Shown here: positions 54,591-64,000 of the stretch, one piece after another | Layout of the letters: each line of letters begins with the position of its first letter | How positions within the stretch are numbered: position 1 is the first letter of the stretch | From: Mesobacillus jeotgali | Lineage (GTDB): Bacteria; Bacillota; Bacilli; Bacillales; Cytobacillaceae | Reading direction: 5' to 3' | DNA: 64,000 nt | Assembly (NCBI RefSeq): GCF_002874535.1 | Contig: NZ_CP025025.1 | Coordinates: 3,123,312-3,187,311, forward strand | Notes under the pieces: generated by a model | The model's input: only the letters and a program-made list of their open reading frames with translations | Database searches by the model: none | Told to the model about the DNA's origin: nothing | Program-made: the position numbers and the translations under genes

Positions 54591-56947
54591 TGAATAATTG
54601 CCTCCTCATTTTCCACCGACTCTTGAATGAATTGGTCAAACCAGTTCTTTAATTGCTCATACGAAGAGTAGAGCAATTCATTTTCAAGAGTGAATGCTTG
54701 CACCTTGTGCTGATATGTTTTGGATTCAGATAAATCCCTTTTCGGGACATTTTCTTCTAGTGAAATAAACCCATTGTTTATTTTAACAAAATCTAGTTCA
54801 AAAAACACCTGCGACATGAAATCTATTGTTTCTTTTGTCCAACCTCTATGCTTGGCCAATTCATCTCCATACCTTTTAAAATCAAATGGACCTTTCTTTG
54901 CGAGGAAAGCGTAAAACCATTTGAAATGCTCCCTGGTTGGCATAGTCGTGAAGAAATCGCTGTTTTCTTTGTAAAAATGGACATAAATCCTTCCGGGATT
55001 TTTCCCGGCAAATAATTTCTCCAGTATATCTTTGGAAGACGGCAGATCCAACAGCACGACATTGGATTGGTCTAACTCGATTTGCTCAGCTACCTCATCT
55101 GTTGATACTAGTTCCAATGAGTCTCCGATAATAGGAGAAAACTTATTTTTTAAATCGGAGTTAAAGAGAATCCACTTAATATTACTTCCTGGAATCATAT
55201 CTGGAAGCTTTTCCAACCTTTTAAGCCCGCGGAAATCGAATAGCTGCCAGGACTTGACTGCTACGTCCCTGAGAAAAATCTGCGGCTTCTTGATATTGTT
55301 CCATTCGTTGATTGACAGTTCGCCAATGACCGACAGCTTAGAACTCGGTGAGATATGGTCATGGAGATGTCCAAAGCCGAATCCTATTCCATCTATCACA
55401 TTACCTTCCTCTTCAAGTGCCAGCTTAAGATGTGACTGATCTGCTCCTATCTTCCTCAGGGTTGAAATATTAGCTCCATCAATCAGCACTTTCGGTTTAG
55501 GATTGCTTACTCCATACGGTGAAAGCATTCCAAGTTCATTTATCGTTTCAATCGTAATCTCTTTAACATCTATTCTGGCATCGATATGGGATACAGGAAT
55601 TAAATCTTCTTCTTTCAGCTGTTCTTTGGCCAGGGAATTCAACCTGGACCTTAAATCGTCAACATCGTTAAGATTCAATGTCATGCCCGCAGCCATTGGA
55701 TGGCCCCCAAAATGCGGAAGGATATCTCTGCAGGTTGATAGATTCTTAAAAAGGTCGAAACCGGCGATACTGCGTGCAGAACCCTTCGCTAGTCCCTTCT
55801 CTTTATCAAAACTGAGCACAATCGTTGGCCGGTAGTATTTTTCAACGAGTTTGGAGGCTACAATACCAATGACTCCTGCGTTCCAGCCTTCCTTGCCGAC
55901 GACAAGGACTGAATTTTCTTCTATTGGATAATACATTTCTACTTCAGCAACTGCTTCTTCGGCGATTTGCGAAACAATGTTCTGGCGTTCTTTATTGATT
56001 GAATCAATCTCTTCCGCAAGCATCATAGCCTCTTCCGGATCAGATGTCATCATCAATTGCACAGCAGGATCAGCGCTGCCAAGCCGGCCGGCTGCATTAA
56101 CCCGAGGGCCAATCATAAAACCGATTGTTTCTTCATCAATGGCTGCCCTGTCTGTTTTAGCCAGCTTAAGCAGTGCATTCAAACCAGGTGTCTGGCTAGA
56201 CTTCAGTTTCTCTATTCCCCTTAGGGCAATCAGCCTGTTCTCCCCTAGCAAAGGCACAAGGTCGGCAATTGTCCCAATAGCGGCAAACTCCAACAAATGC
56301 TCCGGGACCCTCCCAAGCAAAGCATGTGCAACCTTAAAAGCAACACCTACACCAGCTAAATCCTTGAAAGGGTATACACTGTCGTCCAGCTTTGGATGGA
56401 TGATGGCGAATGCATCTGGCAGGACTGGACCCGGTTCATGGTGATCCGTTATGATCAGGTCGACACCTAAGTCTTTGGCAACAGTTGCTTCATGAAGAGC
56501 TGAAATGCCCGTATCGACAGTAATGATCAAGCCAACTCCGCTGTCTGCGGCACTGCGGAATGCTTTCTCATTAGGACCGTACCCTTCTGTAAAACGGTTC
56601 GGTATGTAATAGTCGGCGTTTGCTCCGAGTTCAGCCAGGGCTTTCATCAGGACCGTCGTACTGCTTACACCATCTGCATCATAATCACCAAATACCAAAA
56701 TGGGCTCCTGCGTTTCTATTGCCTTATTGATCCGCTCTACTGCCTTATCCATATTTTTCAGCAAAAATGGGTCGTGAAATTCGCTTTTTTGCCCAAATAA
56801 AAAATACCGGGCATCTTCCACGGTATCCAGTCCGCGATTGACTAGCAGAGAAGCAGTCAGATGATTTATGTTCAGATCTTTAGCGAGTGAATCTATTATT
56901 GTCTGGTCGGATTTTTTAACAATCCACCTTGATTTTGGCTTTAACAT
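54581..56947 (-). CDS. recJ: Single-strand DNA exonuclease RecJ
   Basis: A 788-residue DHH-family 5'-3' exonuclease. Motifs include [15 protein letters not shown] near residue 66, [16 protein letters not shown] and a later HPMAAGMTL from the DHHA1 domain; an OB domain and a Bacillus-specific C-terminal extension of about 220 residues follow. The ATG at 56947 has GAGAGGTG upstream. It heads the recJ-apt pair, as in B. subtilis (yrvE-apt). Confidence 0.95.
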   Translation of the reverse strand: MLKPKSRWIVKKSDQTIIDSLAKDLNINHLTASLLVNRGLDTVEDARYFLFGQKSEFHDPFLLKNMDKAVERINKAIETQEPILVFGDYDADGVSSTTVLMKALAELGANADYYIPNRFTEGYGPNEKAFRSAADSGVGLIITVDTGISALHEATVAKDLGVDLIITDHHEPGPVLPDAFAIIHPKLDDSVYPFKDLAGVGVAFKVAHALLGRVPEHLLEFAAIGTIADLVPLLGENRLIALRGIEKLKSSQTPGLNALLKLAKTDRAAIDEETIGFMIGPRVNAAGRLGSADPAVQLMMTSDPEEAMMLAEEIDSINKERQNIVSQIAEEAVAEVEMYYPIEENSVLVVGKEGWNAGVIGIVASKLVEKYYRPTIVLSFDKEKGLAKGSARSIAGFDLFKNLSTCRDILPHFGGHPMAAGMTLNLNDVDDLRSRLNSLAKEQLKEEDLIPVSHIDARIDVKEITIETINELGMLSPYGVSNPKPKVLIDGANISTLRKIGADQSHLKLALEEEGNVIDGIGFGFGHLHDHISPSSKLSVIGELSINEWNNIKKPQIFLRDVAVKSWQLFDFRGLKRLEKLPDMIPGSNIKWILFNSDLKNKFSPIIGDSLELVSTDEVAEQIELDQSNVVLLDLPSSKDILEKLFAGKNPGRIYVHFYKENSDFFTTMPTREHFKWFYAFLAKKGPFDFKRYGDELAKHRGWTKETIDFMSQVFFELDFVKINNGFISLEENVPKRDLSESKTYQHKVQAFTLENELLYSSYEQLKNWFDQFIQESVENEEAIIQWI

Positions 56948-57074
56948 ACGTTCACCTCTCAGCTTTTTCATTATACAAAAGCGGCGAGGCTGTTTCAATG
57001 ACAATGAATGCTAATAAGGGGCTTTTAATTATGAACAGCAAAGAATTAGGTGAAAACAGTGGGAAAAATAATAA

Positions 57075-57100
57075 ATGGCAGCACAATTGTATGCTGCCAT
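57075..57100 (-). terminator. lapA-like gene terminator
   Basis: Stem ATGGCAGCA/TGCTGCCAT with an eight-base loop, followed by TTATTATTTTTCC on the minus strand. Confidence 0.8.
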
Positions 57101-57109
57101 TTTTGCATA

Positions 57110-57427
57110 TTAATGGATATCTTCTATTTCGTGCTGGGGTGCTGTTTCCTCCGGCCGAGTTTCCTTTTGGGCCAGCTGTTCTTCTAGTGAATTGTTTTTC
57201 TTCTTCAATGTCTTTACTTCCCTTTGAAGTACAAACATCCTGAATAGACCGACAGAGCCAACGATGATTCCGCCCATCAATACAGAGCCTAAGATGACCA
57301 AAATTAACGGCCATTCTGATTCCCCAAATAAATAGTTCACTGTTACTGGATCGACATTGATGACTGCAAAAACAGCAACAATCAATGCGAATGCAAGCCC
57401 CAGCAGCAATGTCCACTGAAACTTCAT
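57110..57427 (-). CDS. yrvD: LapA-domain membrane protein YrvD
   Basis: A 105-residue protein with two membrane segments (residues 6-24 and 41-62), then a coiled coil rich in Lys and Glu (VLQREVKTLKKKNNSLEEQL) and an acidic end. The NVDPVTVNYLFG loop between the segments is typical of LapA/YciS (DUF1049) proteins, which in E. coli help assemble lipopolysaccharide factors; in Gram-positives the role is unknown. GGAGGAG precedes the ATG. Confidence 0.88.
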   Translation of the reverse strand: MKFQWTLLLGLAFALIVAVFAVINVDPVTVNYLFGESEWPLILVILGSVLMGGIIVGSVGLFRMFVLQREVKTLKKKNNSLEEQLAQKETRPEETAPQHEIEDIH

Positions 57428-57446
57428 GCTATCTCCTCCCCTGAGA

Positions 57447-58370
57447 CTATTGAATATCTACGCCATCTTCAGAACTTCCACTCTCACTGTATGGGTTTAT
57501 ATGGACCAGAACATTTTGGACATTTTTGTTTTCCATCAGTTTCTTTTTCACACTTTTTCCAATCCGGTGGCCTTGTTCTACGGTAATATGTGGATCAACA
57601 GATATCTTCAAATCAATGATAACATAGTGACCGTGCTCTCTGGCATGTAATTCATCCAAATTCTTCACTTCTGGTATTGACTGTACAACAGTCCTGAATT
57701 CTTCTGTATCCTCATCATGCAGCACATGATCAAGTGTGTTATGGATAGACTCCTTGCCAAGCTTCCATGCCATCCTGATGACCAGCAAGGCTACAAGCAG
57801 CCCGGTCACCGGGTCGGCATATTCCAGCCAGCCTATACCAAAGATGCCGCCCAGCACCGCAGCGCTGATTCCTATAAGTGCTGCTATGGAAGAATAGACA
57901 TCCGACCTATGCTCATACGCATTAACGATGAGCGCATCACTTTTCAATTGCTTTCCCAATTTGTATTTGTACCTGAACATTCCCTCTTTTACGATAATTG
58001 AAACGACTACAGCTACAATCGCGATTGATTTGGGAGGTTCAATAGGATGAAAGAATGCCTCAAAGGATGATCTGCCGATTTCGACACCCACAAGCATCAA
58101 TAAGACTGCAACAATGATTGCGGCAATTGATTCGGCCTTTCCATGGCCGTAAGGATGGTCTTCATCCGGCGGTGCTTTCGCTGCCTTGAGACCTATGTAT
58201 ACAGCTAATGATCCAACTACATCAGATGCAGAATGGACAGCATCCGCTACAAGTGCTTTACTGTTCGCATAAATGCCTACTCCCCACTTTAATCCTGCAA
58301 GTAAAATATTACCGACAACACCAACCATTGCCGCAAATTCCGCTTTCTTAAATCGAACATCTTTTTCCAA
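57447..58370 (-). CDS. Cation diffusion facilitator transporter (MneP/FieF-like)
   Basis: A 307-residue CDF exporter with six membrane segments and a C-terminal cytoplasmic metal-binding domain. Metal sites are the ADAVHSASD motif in segment 2 and YEHRSD in segment 5. The latter resembles manganese exporters of Bacillus (MneP/YdfM group), so Mn or Fe is the likely cargo; zinc cannot be excluded. Two TTG codons can start it: 58370 has the better spacing from GGGAGGG; 58376 is the alternative. It stands alone between secDF and yrvD. Confidence 0.87.
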   Translation of the reverse strand: MEKDVRFKKAEFAAMVGVVGNILLAGLKWGVGIYANSKALVADAVHSASDVVGSLAVYIGLKAAKAPPDEDHPYGHGKAESIAAIIVAVLLMLVGVEIGRSSFEAFFHPIEPPKSIAIVAVVVSIIVKEGMFRYKYKLGKQLKSDALIVNAYEHRSDVYSSIAALIGISAAVLGGIFGIGWLEYADPVTGLLVALLVIRMAWKLGKESIHNTLDHVLHDEDTEEFRTVVQSIPEVKNLDELHAREHGHYVIIDLKISVDPHITVEQGHRIGKSVKKKLMENKNVQNVLVHINPYSESGSSEDGVDIQ

Positions 58371-58489
58371 TAGCAAAATCCCTCCCTGTACAGAGCTTTT
58401 ACATCGTTCTTTCTTTTTCCACCATATTTAGTCTGGCGGCATTCCTTTTATTTTATCCTGAAAAATGGATTTTCTAACCAAAGACGAAA

Positions 58490-58519
58490 AAATACCACGG
58501 GGTTGCCCCGTGGTATTTT
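58490..58519 (-). terminator. secDF terminator
   Basis: Perfect stem AAATACCACGGGG/CCCCGTGGTATTT with a three-base loop, followed by TTTTCG on the minus strand. Confidence 0.92.
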
Positions 58520-58537
58520 AGTTTTGCTTTTATGAAA

Positions 58538-60808
58538 TTAAACTTGCGGTTCATCTGAGTAGACTTTCTTTTCCTTATAAGTCTTGATTGTGCCTTTTTT
58601 CTTAAGCTCTTTATTTTTCCATACATACCAAAGCTGTGCTGCGATGAAGATGGAAGAATAAGTACCGGCAATCAGGCCGATAAGTAGAGCGAAAGAGAAA
58701 TTCCAGATGGATGAACTTCCGAATATCAACAGAGCCACAACTGTTATGACAACAGTCAGGATTGTGTTGACCGAGCGGCCAAGTGTCTGGCGAAGAGCAG
58801 AGTTAACTACATCCGCAATATCTTCCGGTGTCTTCAAGCGTTTCTTCTTCACCATATTCTCACGCATCCTGTCAAAAGTAACAATCGTATCATTGATTGA
58901 ATAACCGACAATTGTCAGGACGGCCGCGATGAAGGTGATATCTACTTCAAGCCTTGTCAGACTGAATAGAACGATGATAAAGAAAGCATCATGAAGCAGT
59001 GCGATTATAGCAGCCAGCGCCATGTAAATCTCGAAACGGATCGTTACATAGATAATGATCCCAACTGAGGCAATCGCAACAGCAATCATTGCATTTTTAG
59101 CCAGCTCCTTGCCGATTGTTGGCGAAACTGTTCCTACATTCGGCTCGGCACCGAATTCTTCCTTGAAGTGAGATTTAAGCTCAGAGATCTTATCTTTGGA
59201 TAGAACTGTTTTAAATCTTGCAACGCCAATTTCGCCATTATCACCTGAGATGACAATATCGTTTGTTTCCAAATCAACTTGCTTAAGTTCTTCTTTTAAT
59301 TGTTCCGCTGTAAGTTTGCTGTCAGACATGACCTCTACCCTTGTCCCAGCCGCAAAATCGATTCCAAGATTCAGGCGGAACACTAGGAGTGCAATCAGTC
59401 CAATACCGATAAGTACAGCTGAGGCGGTAAAGAACTTGTTTCGGCTCTTGATGAAATCGAAACGATCGAATTTAGTTTTTAAATCCAGTGAATCTAATCC
59501 TTCAGAGATATCATGAACTTCACTAGGTTTTACGCCGAACAATCCCGGCTTGTTTTTGAACAATCCGCTGTTCACTAGCAATCCAAGGAACAAGCGTGCA
59601 CCGAAGACTGCTGTGATAAAGCTTGCAAGAATACTGATGATCAGCATGGTCGCAAAGCCTTTTACAGAGCTTGTACCATACGCGAATAATACGATTGCCG
59701 CTAGCAAAGTCGTGATGTTGGCATCAAAGATAGTAGACAGGGAGCCTTTGCTGCCCGCATCGAATGCGGCTTTGATATTCCGGCCAACCTTTAATTCCTC
59801 TTTGATCCGTTCATAAGTGATGATATTCGCATCCACCGCCATGCCGACACCGAGGATCAACGCCGCGATACCTGGCAGTGTAAGTACCCCGTTCATCCAG
59901 TCAAATACAAGCAGGATGAGGTACACGTAAATAGATAAAGTGATAACAGCGACTATACCAGGGATACGGTATAGAATCAGCATGAATGCGAAAACAGCAA
60001 GAATGCCGATGATCCCAGCAAAGACTGTTTCATTAAGAGCCTGTTCACCGAACTTCGCTCCAACAGAAGTAGAATACGTTTCTTCTAGATTAACCGGCAA
60101 TGATCCAGCATTAAGCAAAGAAGCAAGCTGTTGGGCTTCTTCAATTGTAAAATTACCTGTGATTTCAACATTTTTTTGATTAAGGATCTTATCAACATTT
60201 GGATTGGAAAGGAACTTAGGTTCAGGCTTCGTCCTTTCTTCCTTATAGGAATCCTTGCCTTCCTCGAAATCCAGCCAGATAATCAGCTGATTTTCTGGAT
60301 ACATATCACGGATTTCCTTTGTGATCTCACCGAATTGGTCTCCATCTTTAAGAGTAATCGAAATACTCGGCTTGTTTTGCTGGTCGAAGCTTTGCTTCGC
60401 TCCGTTTTCTTCCAAGTCACTTCCATCCATCATGACGCGGTCGTTCACGTCACGGAAGGTAAGATTCGCTTCGGTAGAAAGGATCTCTCGTGCTTTATTC
60501 TGGTCTTTTACGCCAGCGAGCTGAACGCGAATCCGGTCATCTCCTTCAATTTGGATATTCGGTTCGCTGACACCAAGGACGTTGACCCTTCGCTCAAGCG
60601 CTTCAGCAGTGCTCTTTAAGGTTTCACGGTCAACAGTCTCGCCTTCTTTGCCATTTAGAGGCGTGACTTCATAAAGAACCTCAAAACCACCCTGCAGGTC
60701 TAGACCAAGTTTGATATCTTTCAATATATTCTGGGTTGTTGCACCCATGGCACTTCCGATTAAAATAACCAGCAAAAAGAAGGCCACGATGCGGCTGCGT
60801 TTTACCAT
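58538..60808 (-). CDS. secDF: Fused protein-export membrane protein SecDF
   Basis: A 756-residue RND-fold protein that uses the proton gradient to help Sec export. The SecD half (1-440) has the D1 motif GLDLQGGFEVLYEV and the D4 segment GIAALILGVGMAVDANIITYERIKEEL; the SecF half repeats the plan with GIDFAAGTRVEV and GYSINDTIVTFDRMREN. Twelve membrane segments are expected. The single-chain form is typical of Bacillus. AAGGAGG precedes the ATG. Confidence 0.97.
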   Translation of the reverse strand: MVKRSRIVAFFLLVILIGSAMGATTQNILKDIKLGLDLQGGFEVLYEVTPLNGKEGETVDRETLKSTAEALERRVNVLGVSEPNIQIEGDDRIRVQLAGVKDQNKAREILSTEANLTFRDVNDRVMMDGSDLEENGAKQSFDQQNKPSISITLKDGDQFGEITKEIRDMYPENQLIIWLDFEEGKDSYKEERTKPEPKFLSNPNVDKILNQKNVEITGNFTIEEAQQLASLLNAGSLPVNLEETYSTSVGAKFGEQALNETVFAGIIGILAVFAFMLILYRIPGIVAVITLSIYVYLILLVFDWMNGVLTLPGIAALILGVGMAVDANIITYERIKEELKVGRNIKAAFDAGSKGSLSTIFDANITTLLAAIVLFAYGTSSVKGFATMLIISILASFITAVFGARLFLGLLVNSGLFKNKPGLFGVKPSEVHDISEGLDSLDLKTKFDRFDFIKSRNKFFTASAVLIGIGLIALLVFRLNLGIDFAAGTRVEVMSDSKLTAEQLKEELKQVDLETNDIVISGDNGEIGVARFKTVLSKDKISELKSHFKEEFGAEPNVGTVSPTIGKELAKNAMIAVAIASVGIIIYVTIRFEIYMALAAIIALLHDAFFIIVLFSLTRLEVDITFIAAVLTIVGYSINDTIVTFDRMRENMVKKKRLKTPEDIADVVNSALRQTLGRSVNTILTVVITVVALLIFGSSSIWNFSFALLIGLIAGTYSSIFIAAQLWYVWKNKELKKKGTIKTYKEKKVYSDEPQV

Positions 60809-60905
60809 TATGTATAAATCCTCCTTATTCTTCGCACAAACATGCTGCCAGACAAATAAAACATAAGACTATATAAATAAACAGTAGCCAATTTATAGCA
60901 TTCTA

Positions 60906-60934
60906 ATTATGTAACAGTTTAAAAAAACTGTCAA
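60906..60934 (-). promoter_or_regulatory. secDF promoter with an inverted repeat
   Basis: On the minus strand TTGACA (60934-60929), 17 bases, CATAAT (60911-60906). The spacer and part of the -35 are covered by the perfect inverted repeat ACAGTTT-AAAA-AAACTGT (60914-60931), a possible operator. Confidence 0.7.
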
Positions 60935-61035
60935 TTAAGGTTTTTCCGTTATCTCCATAAAGAAAGTCTCTCTCTAGAAAAAATCAAATTATGGATTTTA
61001 TCGGTTATATACAGACAAAAAAGCTATTGCCCCTG

Positions 61036-61332
61036 CTACTTCAGCAGTTCCTTTCGCTCCTCTTCATCATCGAGCGCAAAATCTCCCAGTTTGAAGGCTT
61101 CAACAGTGGTGAAGTTCATTACGTCTCCGATTTTTGCGGATAAAATATCAGCGATGATTTCATACATTTGTATTTCTTCTTTCGGTTTCTTCCATTTTTT
61201 CTTTGTGAGATAATCCCATAATTCTTTTTCTTTAACCTGTTCATAACCGAATATTTTGAATTCTTCAATTTTGCTTTCCAATGCCGGCTTTACCTGCTTG
61301 TAAAACCGTCCGTATTGATGGATTGAATTCAT
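61036..61332 (-). CDS. comN: Post-transcriptional regulator ComN
   Basis: A 98-residue protein of the ComN/YrzD family (MNSIHQYGRFYKQVKPAL; ELWDYLTKKKWKKP). In B. subtilis it promotes comE mRNA accumulation and localises to poles and division sites through DivIVA. It lies between spoVB (divergent) and secDF. GGGG and GCCAGGGG lie directly before the ATG. The comE operon it controls begins at the left edge of this window. Confidence 0.9.
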   Translation of the reverse strand: MNSIHQYGRFYKQVKPALESKIEEFKIFGYEQVKEKELWDYLTKKKWKKPKEEIQMYEIIADILSAKIGDVMNFTTVEAFKLGDFALDDEEERKELLK

Positions 61333-61453
61333 CCCCTGGCCCCCTCGTCCAATTTTCTAGTCTTAATGTTTTAACCTTGTCATGCTTTGTCCACTTTCTT
61401 GCATATAGTTAATTGTATATGAAATATGCATTTTTGAGAAGGCAGGGAGCGGA

Positions 61454-63007
61454 ATGTCGAAGTTTTTAAAAGGAACATTTATTTTGTTAATGGCCGGGCT
61501 CGTCACGAGGGTGCTTGGTTTCATAAATCGGATCGTCATTGCCCGTTCCATCGGAGAAGAAGGTGTTGGTCTTTACATGATGGCCTTCCCCACTTTAGTG
61601 CTTGTCGTGACGATTACACAACTGGGTCTCCCAGTTGCGATTTCGAAAAATGTAGCTGAAGCCGAGGCAAGGGGCGACTTCCGAAAAATCAAGAAAATCC
61701 TTGTCGTTTCACTTGCAACCACTATATCACTATCTATTGTCTTTACACCGGCTCTCATTTTCCTTGCTCCATACTTGTCTGAGACATTGTTCACGGATCC
61801 CAGGACACAATGGCCGTTGCTGGCCATCGCACCAATCGTACCGATCGTTGCGGTTTCCTCGGTTCTCCGGGGCTACTTCCAGGGAAGGCAGAATATGCGG
61901 CCTTCCGCAATCTCCCAGGTGATCGAACAGCTCGTCCGGATCACGTTGATTGCTGTTTTGACAAAAACTTTCATGCCTTATGGAATTGAATATGCGGCAG
62001 CAGGTGCCATGATTGCCTCTGTAATCGGGGAGCTCATTTCACTAATCTATCTAATGACGACTTTCAAGCTCCGGAAAAAATTCAGGCTGCGGAAGAACTT
62101 TTTTCAGTTCGTCCATTCCGGAAAATCGACATTCAATGATTTAATGAGGATTGCCTTGCCTACTACAGGTTCAAGACTGATTGGCTCTGTTTCCTGGTTT
62201 TTTGAACCAATCGTCGTTGCACACAGTCTGGCGATTGCCGGTGTGGCCGCCGTGGCTGCCACGAAACAATATGGAGCCTTGACCGGCTTCGCCATGCCAT
62301 TGCTGTTATTACCATCATTCATTACCTATTCTTTATCGACCTCACTTGTACCGGCAATCAGTGAAGCGAACTCCCGCAAGAACATGAAAGTAATCCAACA
62401 CCTTCTGCAGCAATCTTTGCGATTTTCCCTTTTGACAGGCGGCCTGGCAATCGTTGTTTTATATGTACTGGCTGAACCATTAATGACATTGATGTACGGG
62501 ACGGCAAATGGTTCACAATTCATCAAGTTGATGGCACCATTCTTCCTGTTCTACTATTTCCAGGGACCCTTGCAGGCAGCACTGCAGGCTCTTGATTTGG
62601 CGAGGGCAGCGATGATCAACAGCCTGATTGGAAATCTGGCCAAGACCGCTGTCATCTTCCTGTTGGCAAGCCAGCCTGCTTTTGGCATAAACGGTGTAGC
62701 CCTCGGAATGGTCATGGGGATCGTCCTGATCACCCTACTCCATTTCGCGACAATGCTTAAAGCCGTTTCATTCACCTTTTATGTACAAGATTATGTGAAG
62801 GTACTTGCCGTTATCATTCTTTCGGGATTACTGGGTTTCCTTCTATGGGATTGGCTGAGTGAAAGTCTTTCATTGGCAGTAAGGATTCTTATAAATGCAG
62901 GAACTGTAACCATCCTGTACTTGTCGCTCTCTCTTACACTAGGTCTGATCAGGAAAAATGAACTTTCGAAATTACGATCTGTACTTTCATCATTTTTAAA
63001 AAGATAA
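61454..63007 (+). CDS. spoVB: Stage V sporulation protein B (lipid/oligosaccharide flippase)
   Basis: A 517-residue MOP-superfamily (MATE/polysaccharide flippase) protein with about 14 membrane segments. It starts MSKFLKGTFILLMAGLVTRV, a strong match to SpoVB, which is needed for spore cortex synthesis as the mother-cell lipid II flippase candidate. AGGGAGCGGA precedes the ATG. Control by sigma-E is known in B. subtilis; I did not find a clear sigma-E promoter here. It is convergent with the DUF421 gene. Confidence 0.95.
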   Translation: MSKFLKGTFILLMAGLVTRVLGFINRIVIARSIGEEGVGLYMMAFPTLVLVVTITQLGLPVAISKNVAEAEARGDFRKIKKILVVSLATTISLSIVFTPALIFLAPYLSETLFTDPRTQWPLLAIAPIVPIVAVSSVLRGYFQGRQNMRPSAISQVIEQLVRITLIAVLTKTFMPYGIEYAAAGAMIASVIGELISLIYLMTTFKLRKKFRLRKNFFQFVHSGKSTFNDLMRIALPTTGSRLIGSVSWFFEPIVVAHSLAIAGVAAVAATKQYGALTGFAMPLLLLPSFITYSLSTSLVPAISEANSRKNMKVIQHLLQQSLRFSLLTGGLAIVVLYVLAEPLMTLMYGTANGSQFIKLMAPFFLFYYFQGPLQAALQALDLARAAMINSLIGNLAKTAVIFLLASQPAFGINGVALGMVMGIVLITLLHFATMLKAVSFTFYVQDYVKVLAVIILSGLLGFLLWDWLSESLSLAVRILINAGTVTILYLSLSLTLGLIRKNELSKLRSVLSSFLKR

Positions 63008-63011
63008 GTAA

Positions 63012-63039
63012 AAAACGTGGACTTTATCTCCACGTTTTT
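63012..63039. terminator. Bidirectional terminator between spoVB and the DUF421 gene
   Basis: Stem AAAACGTGGA/TCCACGTTTT with a seven-base loop and T/A runs on both sides, between convergent genes. Confidence 0.9.
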
Positions 63040-63700
63040 ATTTATCCTTTAAGTCAATATAGAATTTTCCATTTTGGTAGCTGCAAAAAGAAATCTCTTC
63101 TGGATTGTCATACCCCTGTTTGCTTAAATGTTCCAGCAGCCAGGAACTCGATTTATCCATCATCACCAGGTGATCCTCCTGGACCTCACCGTCAATGATC
63201 AGCGGCAATGCTAGGCTGCTGCTGTCCTGCTGCCCTTCCTGTTCGCCCTGTTTCTTTTGGAAAATTGACAGGGTACCTGACGGCTCTAAAATGGCATACT
63301 CCACATCGGCAATATCCCCTACATCCTTTTCACGCAATTGCAACAGCAGATCGTCGAAATTATACCTTTGCGAACGCATTGCTTTTTCGTCGATTTTCCC
63401 GTTATTGATAATGATCGTGGGCTTCCCATCGACGATGTCCCTGAACTTTTTGCTTTTAAGCGACATCATCGCCAATGTGATCTGGATAATGACAAGCACA
63501 CTGATTGGGAGAAGGGTGTCCACTAGTGGGTCCTTTGTGTTCTCAATGGCCAGGGAAGCCATTTCGGCAATCATGATGTAGACAACCAAGTCCAGTATGC
63601 TTAATTCACCGATTTCCCTTTTTCCCATTAAGCGAAAAATCAACAGGATCAATAAATAAAGGAGAACTGTCCTAAAAAGGATGATGATATATTGTTCCAC
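63038..63700 (-). CDS. yrbG: DUF421 membrane protein YrbG
   Basis: A 220-residue protein with three N-terminal membrane segments (residues 5-100) including the family signature [20 protein letters not shown], and a C-terminal soluble domain ([35 protein letters not shown]) shared with YetF/YkjA proteins. Some members act in spore germination or stress; the function here is unknown. It starts with GTG after GGAGGG. Confidence 0.9.
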   Translation of the reverse strand: MEQYIIILFRTVLLYLLILLIFRLMGKREIGELSILDLVVYIMIAEMASLAIENTKDPLVDTLLPISVLVIIQITLAMMSLKSKKFRDIVDGKPTIIINNGKIDEKAMRSQRYNFDDLLLQLREKDVGDIADVEYAILEPSGTLSIFQKKQGEQEGQQDSSSLALPLIIDGEVQEDHLVMMDKSSSWLLEHLSKQGYDNPEEISFCSYQNGKFYIDLKDK

Positions 63701-63888
63701 GTTTCCCTCCGCCCTTCACACAACATTCCTTTTTAGTCTTTAACCCAGCAGTAAAATCATACTTATTGTTTCATTAATTTTTCAGTGAGTTCCTGAATAA
63801 AAACTGATTCTATTTGTCCTTGACCGTGAATATGCTTGTACTAGGCAATTCCCGTTTAGAGGGATTAGATCAGAGAGGAGAGGGGTTA

Positions 63889-64000
63889 ATGGAATCCAAA
63901 AGTTTAGGCAAAGCCGTCCTGTACGGGGTGATTGCAATATTCCTGTTGGCAATCGTAAGCAGCTTTATATTTTCTCTTCTTTTAAAGTTCACCTCCGTCC
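63889..64000 (+). CDS. yrzE: TIGR04086-family membrane protein YrzE, N-terminal part
   Basis: The first 37 codons only; the gene runs off the right edge. A short polar start (MESKSLGKAVLYG) is followed by a strongly hydrophobic segment (VIAIFLLAIVSSFIFSLLL) and FTSV, as in YrzE/TIGR04086 proteins. GGAGAGGGG precedes the ATG. It is divergent from the DUF421 gene; in B. subtilis it lies close to yrbG. Confidence 0.75.
   Translation, partial: MESKSLGKAVLYGVIAIFLLAIVSSFIFSLLLKFTSV

Overview
The window is chromosomal DNA from an endospore-forming member of the Bacillaceae, close to Bacillus/Mesobacillus. The evidence is uninterrupted sigK, sda, spoVB and a YjcZ-family gene, T-box leaders, a 6S-1 RNA, Bacillus-type ribosome binding sites, frequent TTG/GTG starts, and long runs of genes in the order known from the B. 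subtilis yqe, yrr, yrv and yrz regions. About 60 protein genes are supported. No tRNA, rRNA, CRISPR array, prophage or intact insertion sequence is visible.

Layout. 1-6.9 kb: comEA (partial), comER, then yqeG-yqeH-aroE-yhbY-nadD-yqeK-rsfS-yqeM (ribosome assembly, NAD and shikimate genes) on the minus strand, and sda behind a dense DnaA-box/LexA-box control region. 7-17 kb is more variable: psd and pssA (phosphatidylethanolamine synthesis), an M3 peptidase, a YjcZ peptide, an orphan response regulator, a truncated globin, a sulfane-sulfur operon (DsrE-like, TusA, sulfide:quinone reductase-like, DUF1641), sigK, and a string of very small genes around yrzI and yrhC. 17.7-29.4 kb: mtnN and mtaD (SAM recycling), yrzA, then mltG-trmR-trhP1-trhP2-udk-greA-pbpI-yrrS. 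29-43 kb: yrzB-ruvX-ireB-alaS (with T-box), yrrI, yrzQ, yrzR, yrrD, recD2, yrrB, mnmA-iscS, cymR and rarA. 43-57 kb: tcdA, 6S RNA, hisS-aspS (with T-box), an SH3/amidase cell-wall hydrolase, dtd-relA, apt-recJ. 57-64 kb: a LapA-like protein, a cation efflux transporter, secDF, comN, spoVB, a DUF421 protein and the start of yrzE.

How the parts work together. Much of the window serves translation quality and ribosome assembly: alaS, aspS, hisS, dtd, mnmA/iscS (s2U34), trmR/trhP (mo5U34), tcdA (ct6A), rsfS, yqeH and ruvX. Another part links replication state to development (sda, relA, rarA, recD2, recJ).

The least explained material lies between genes. Three loci carry tandem arrays locked to an exact 52-bp register, GGACA-N25-TGTCC-N17, although the sequences between these words differ; a fourth locus has an unrelated ~53-bp array of similar geometry. 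A ~117-bp imperfect palindrome recurs at four loci, one copy lying between the hisS T-box and the hisS start. A ~250-bp MITE-like element lies between cymR and iscS. A possible structured RNA precedes trmR. Small ORFs with strong ribosome binding sites lie between sigK and yrhC. The sda promoter appears to combine DnaA boxes with a perfect LexA-type site.
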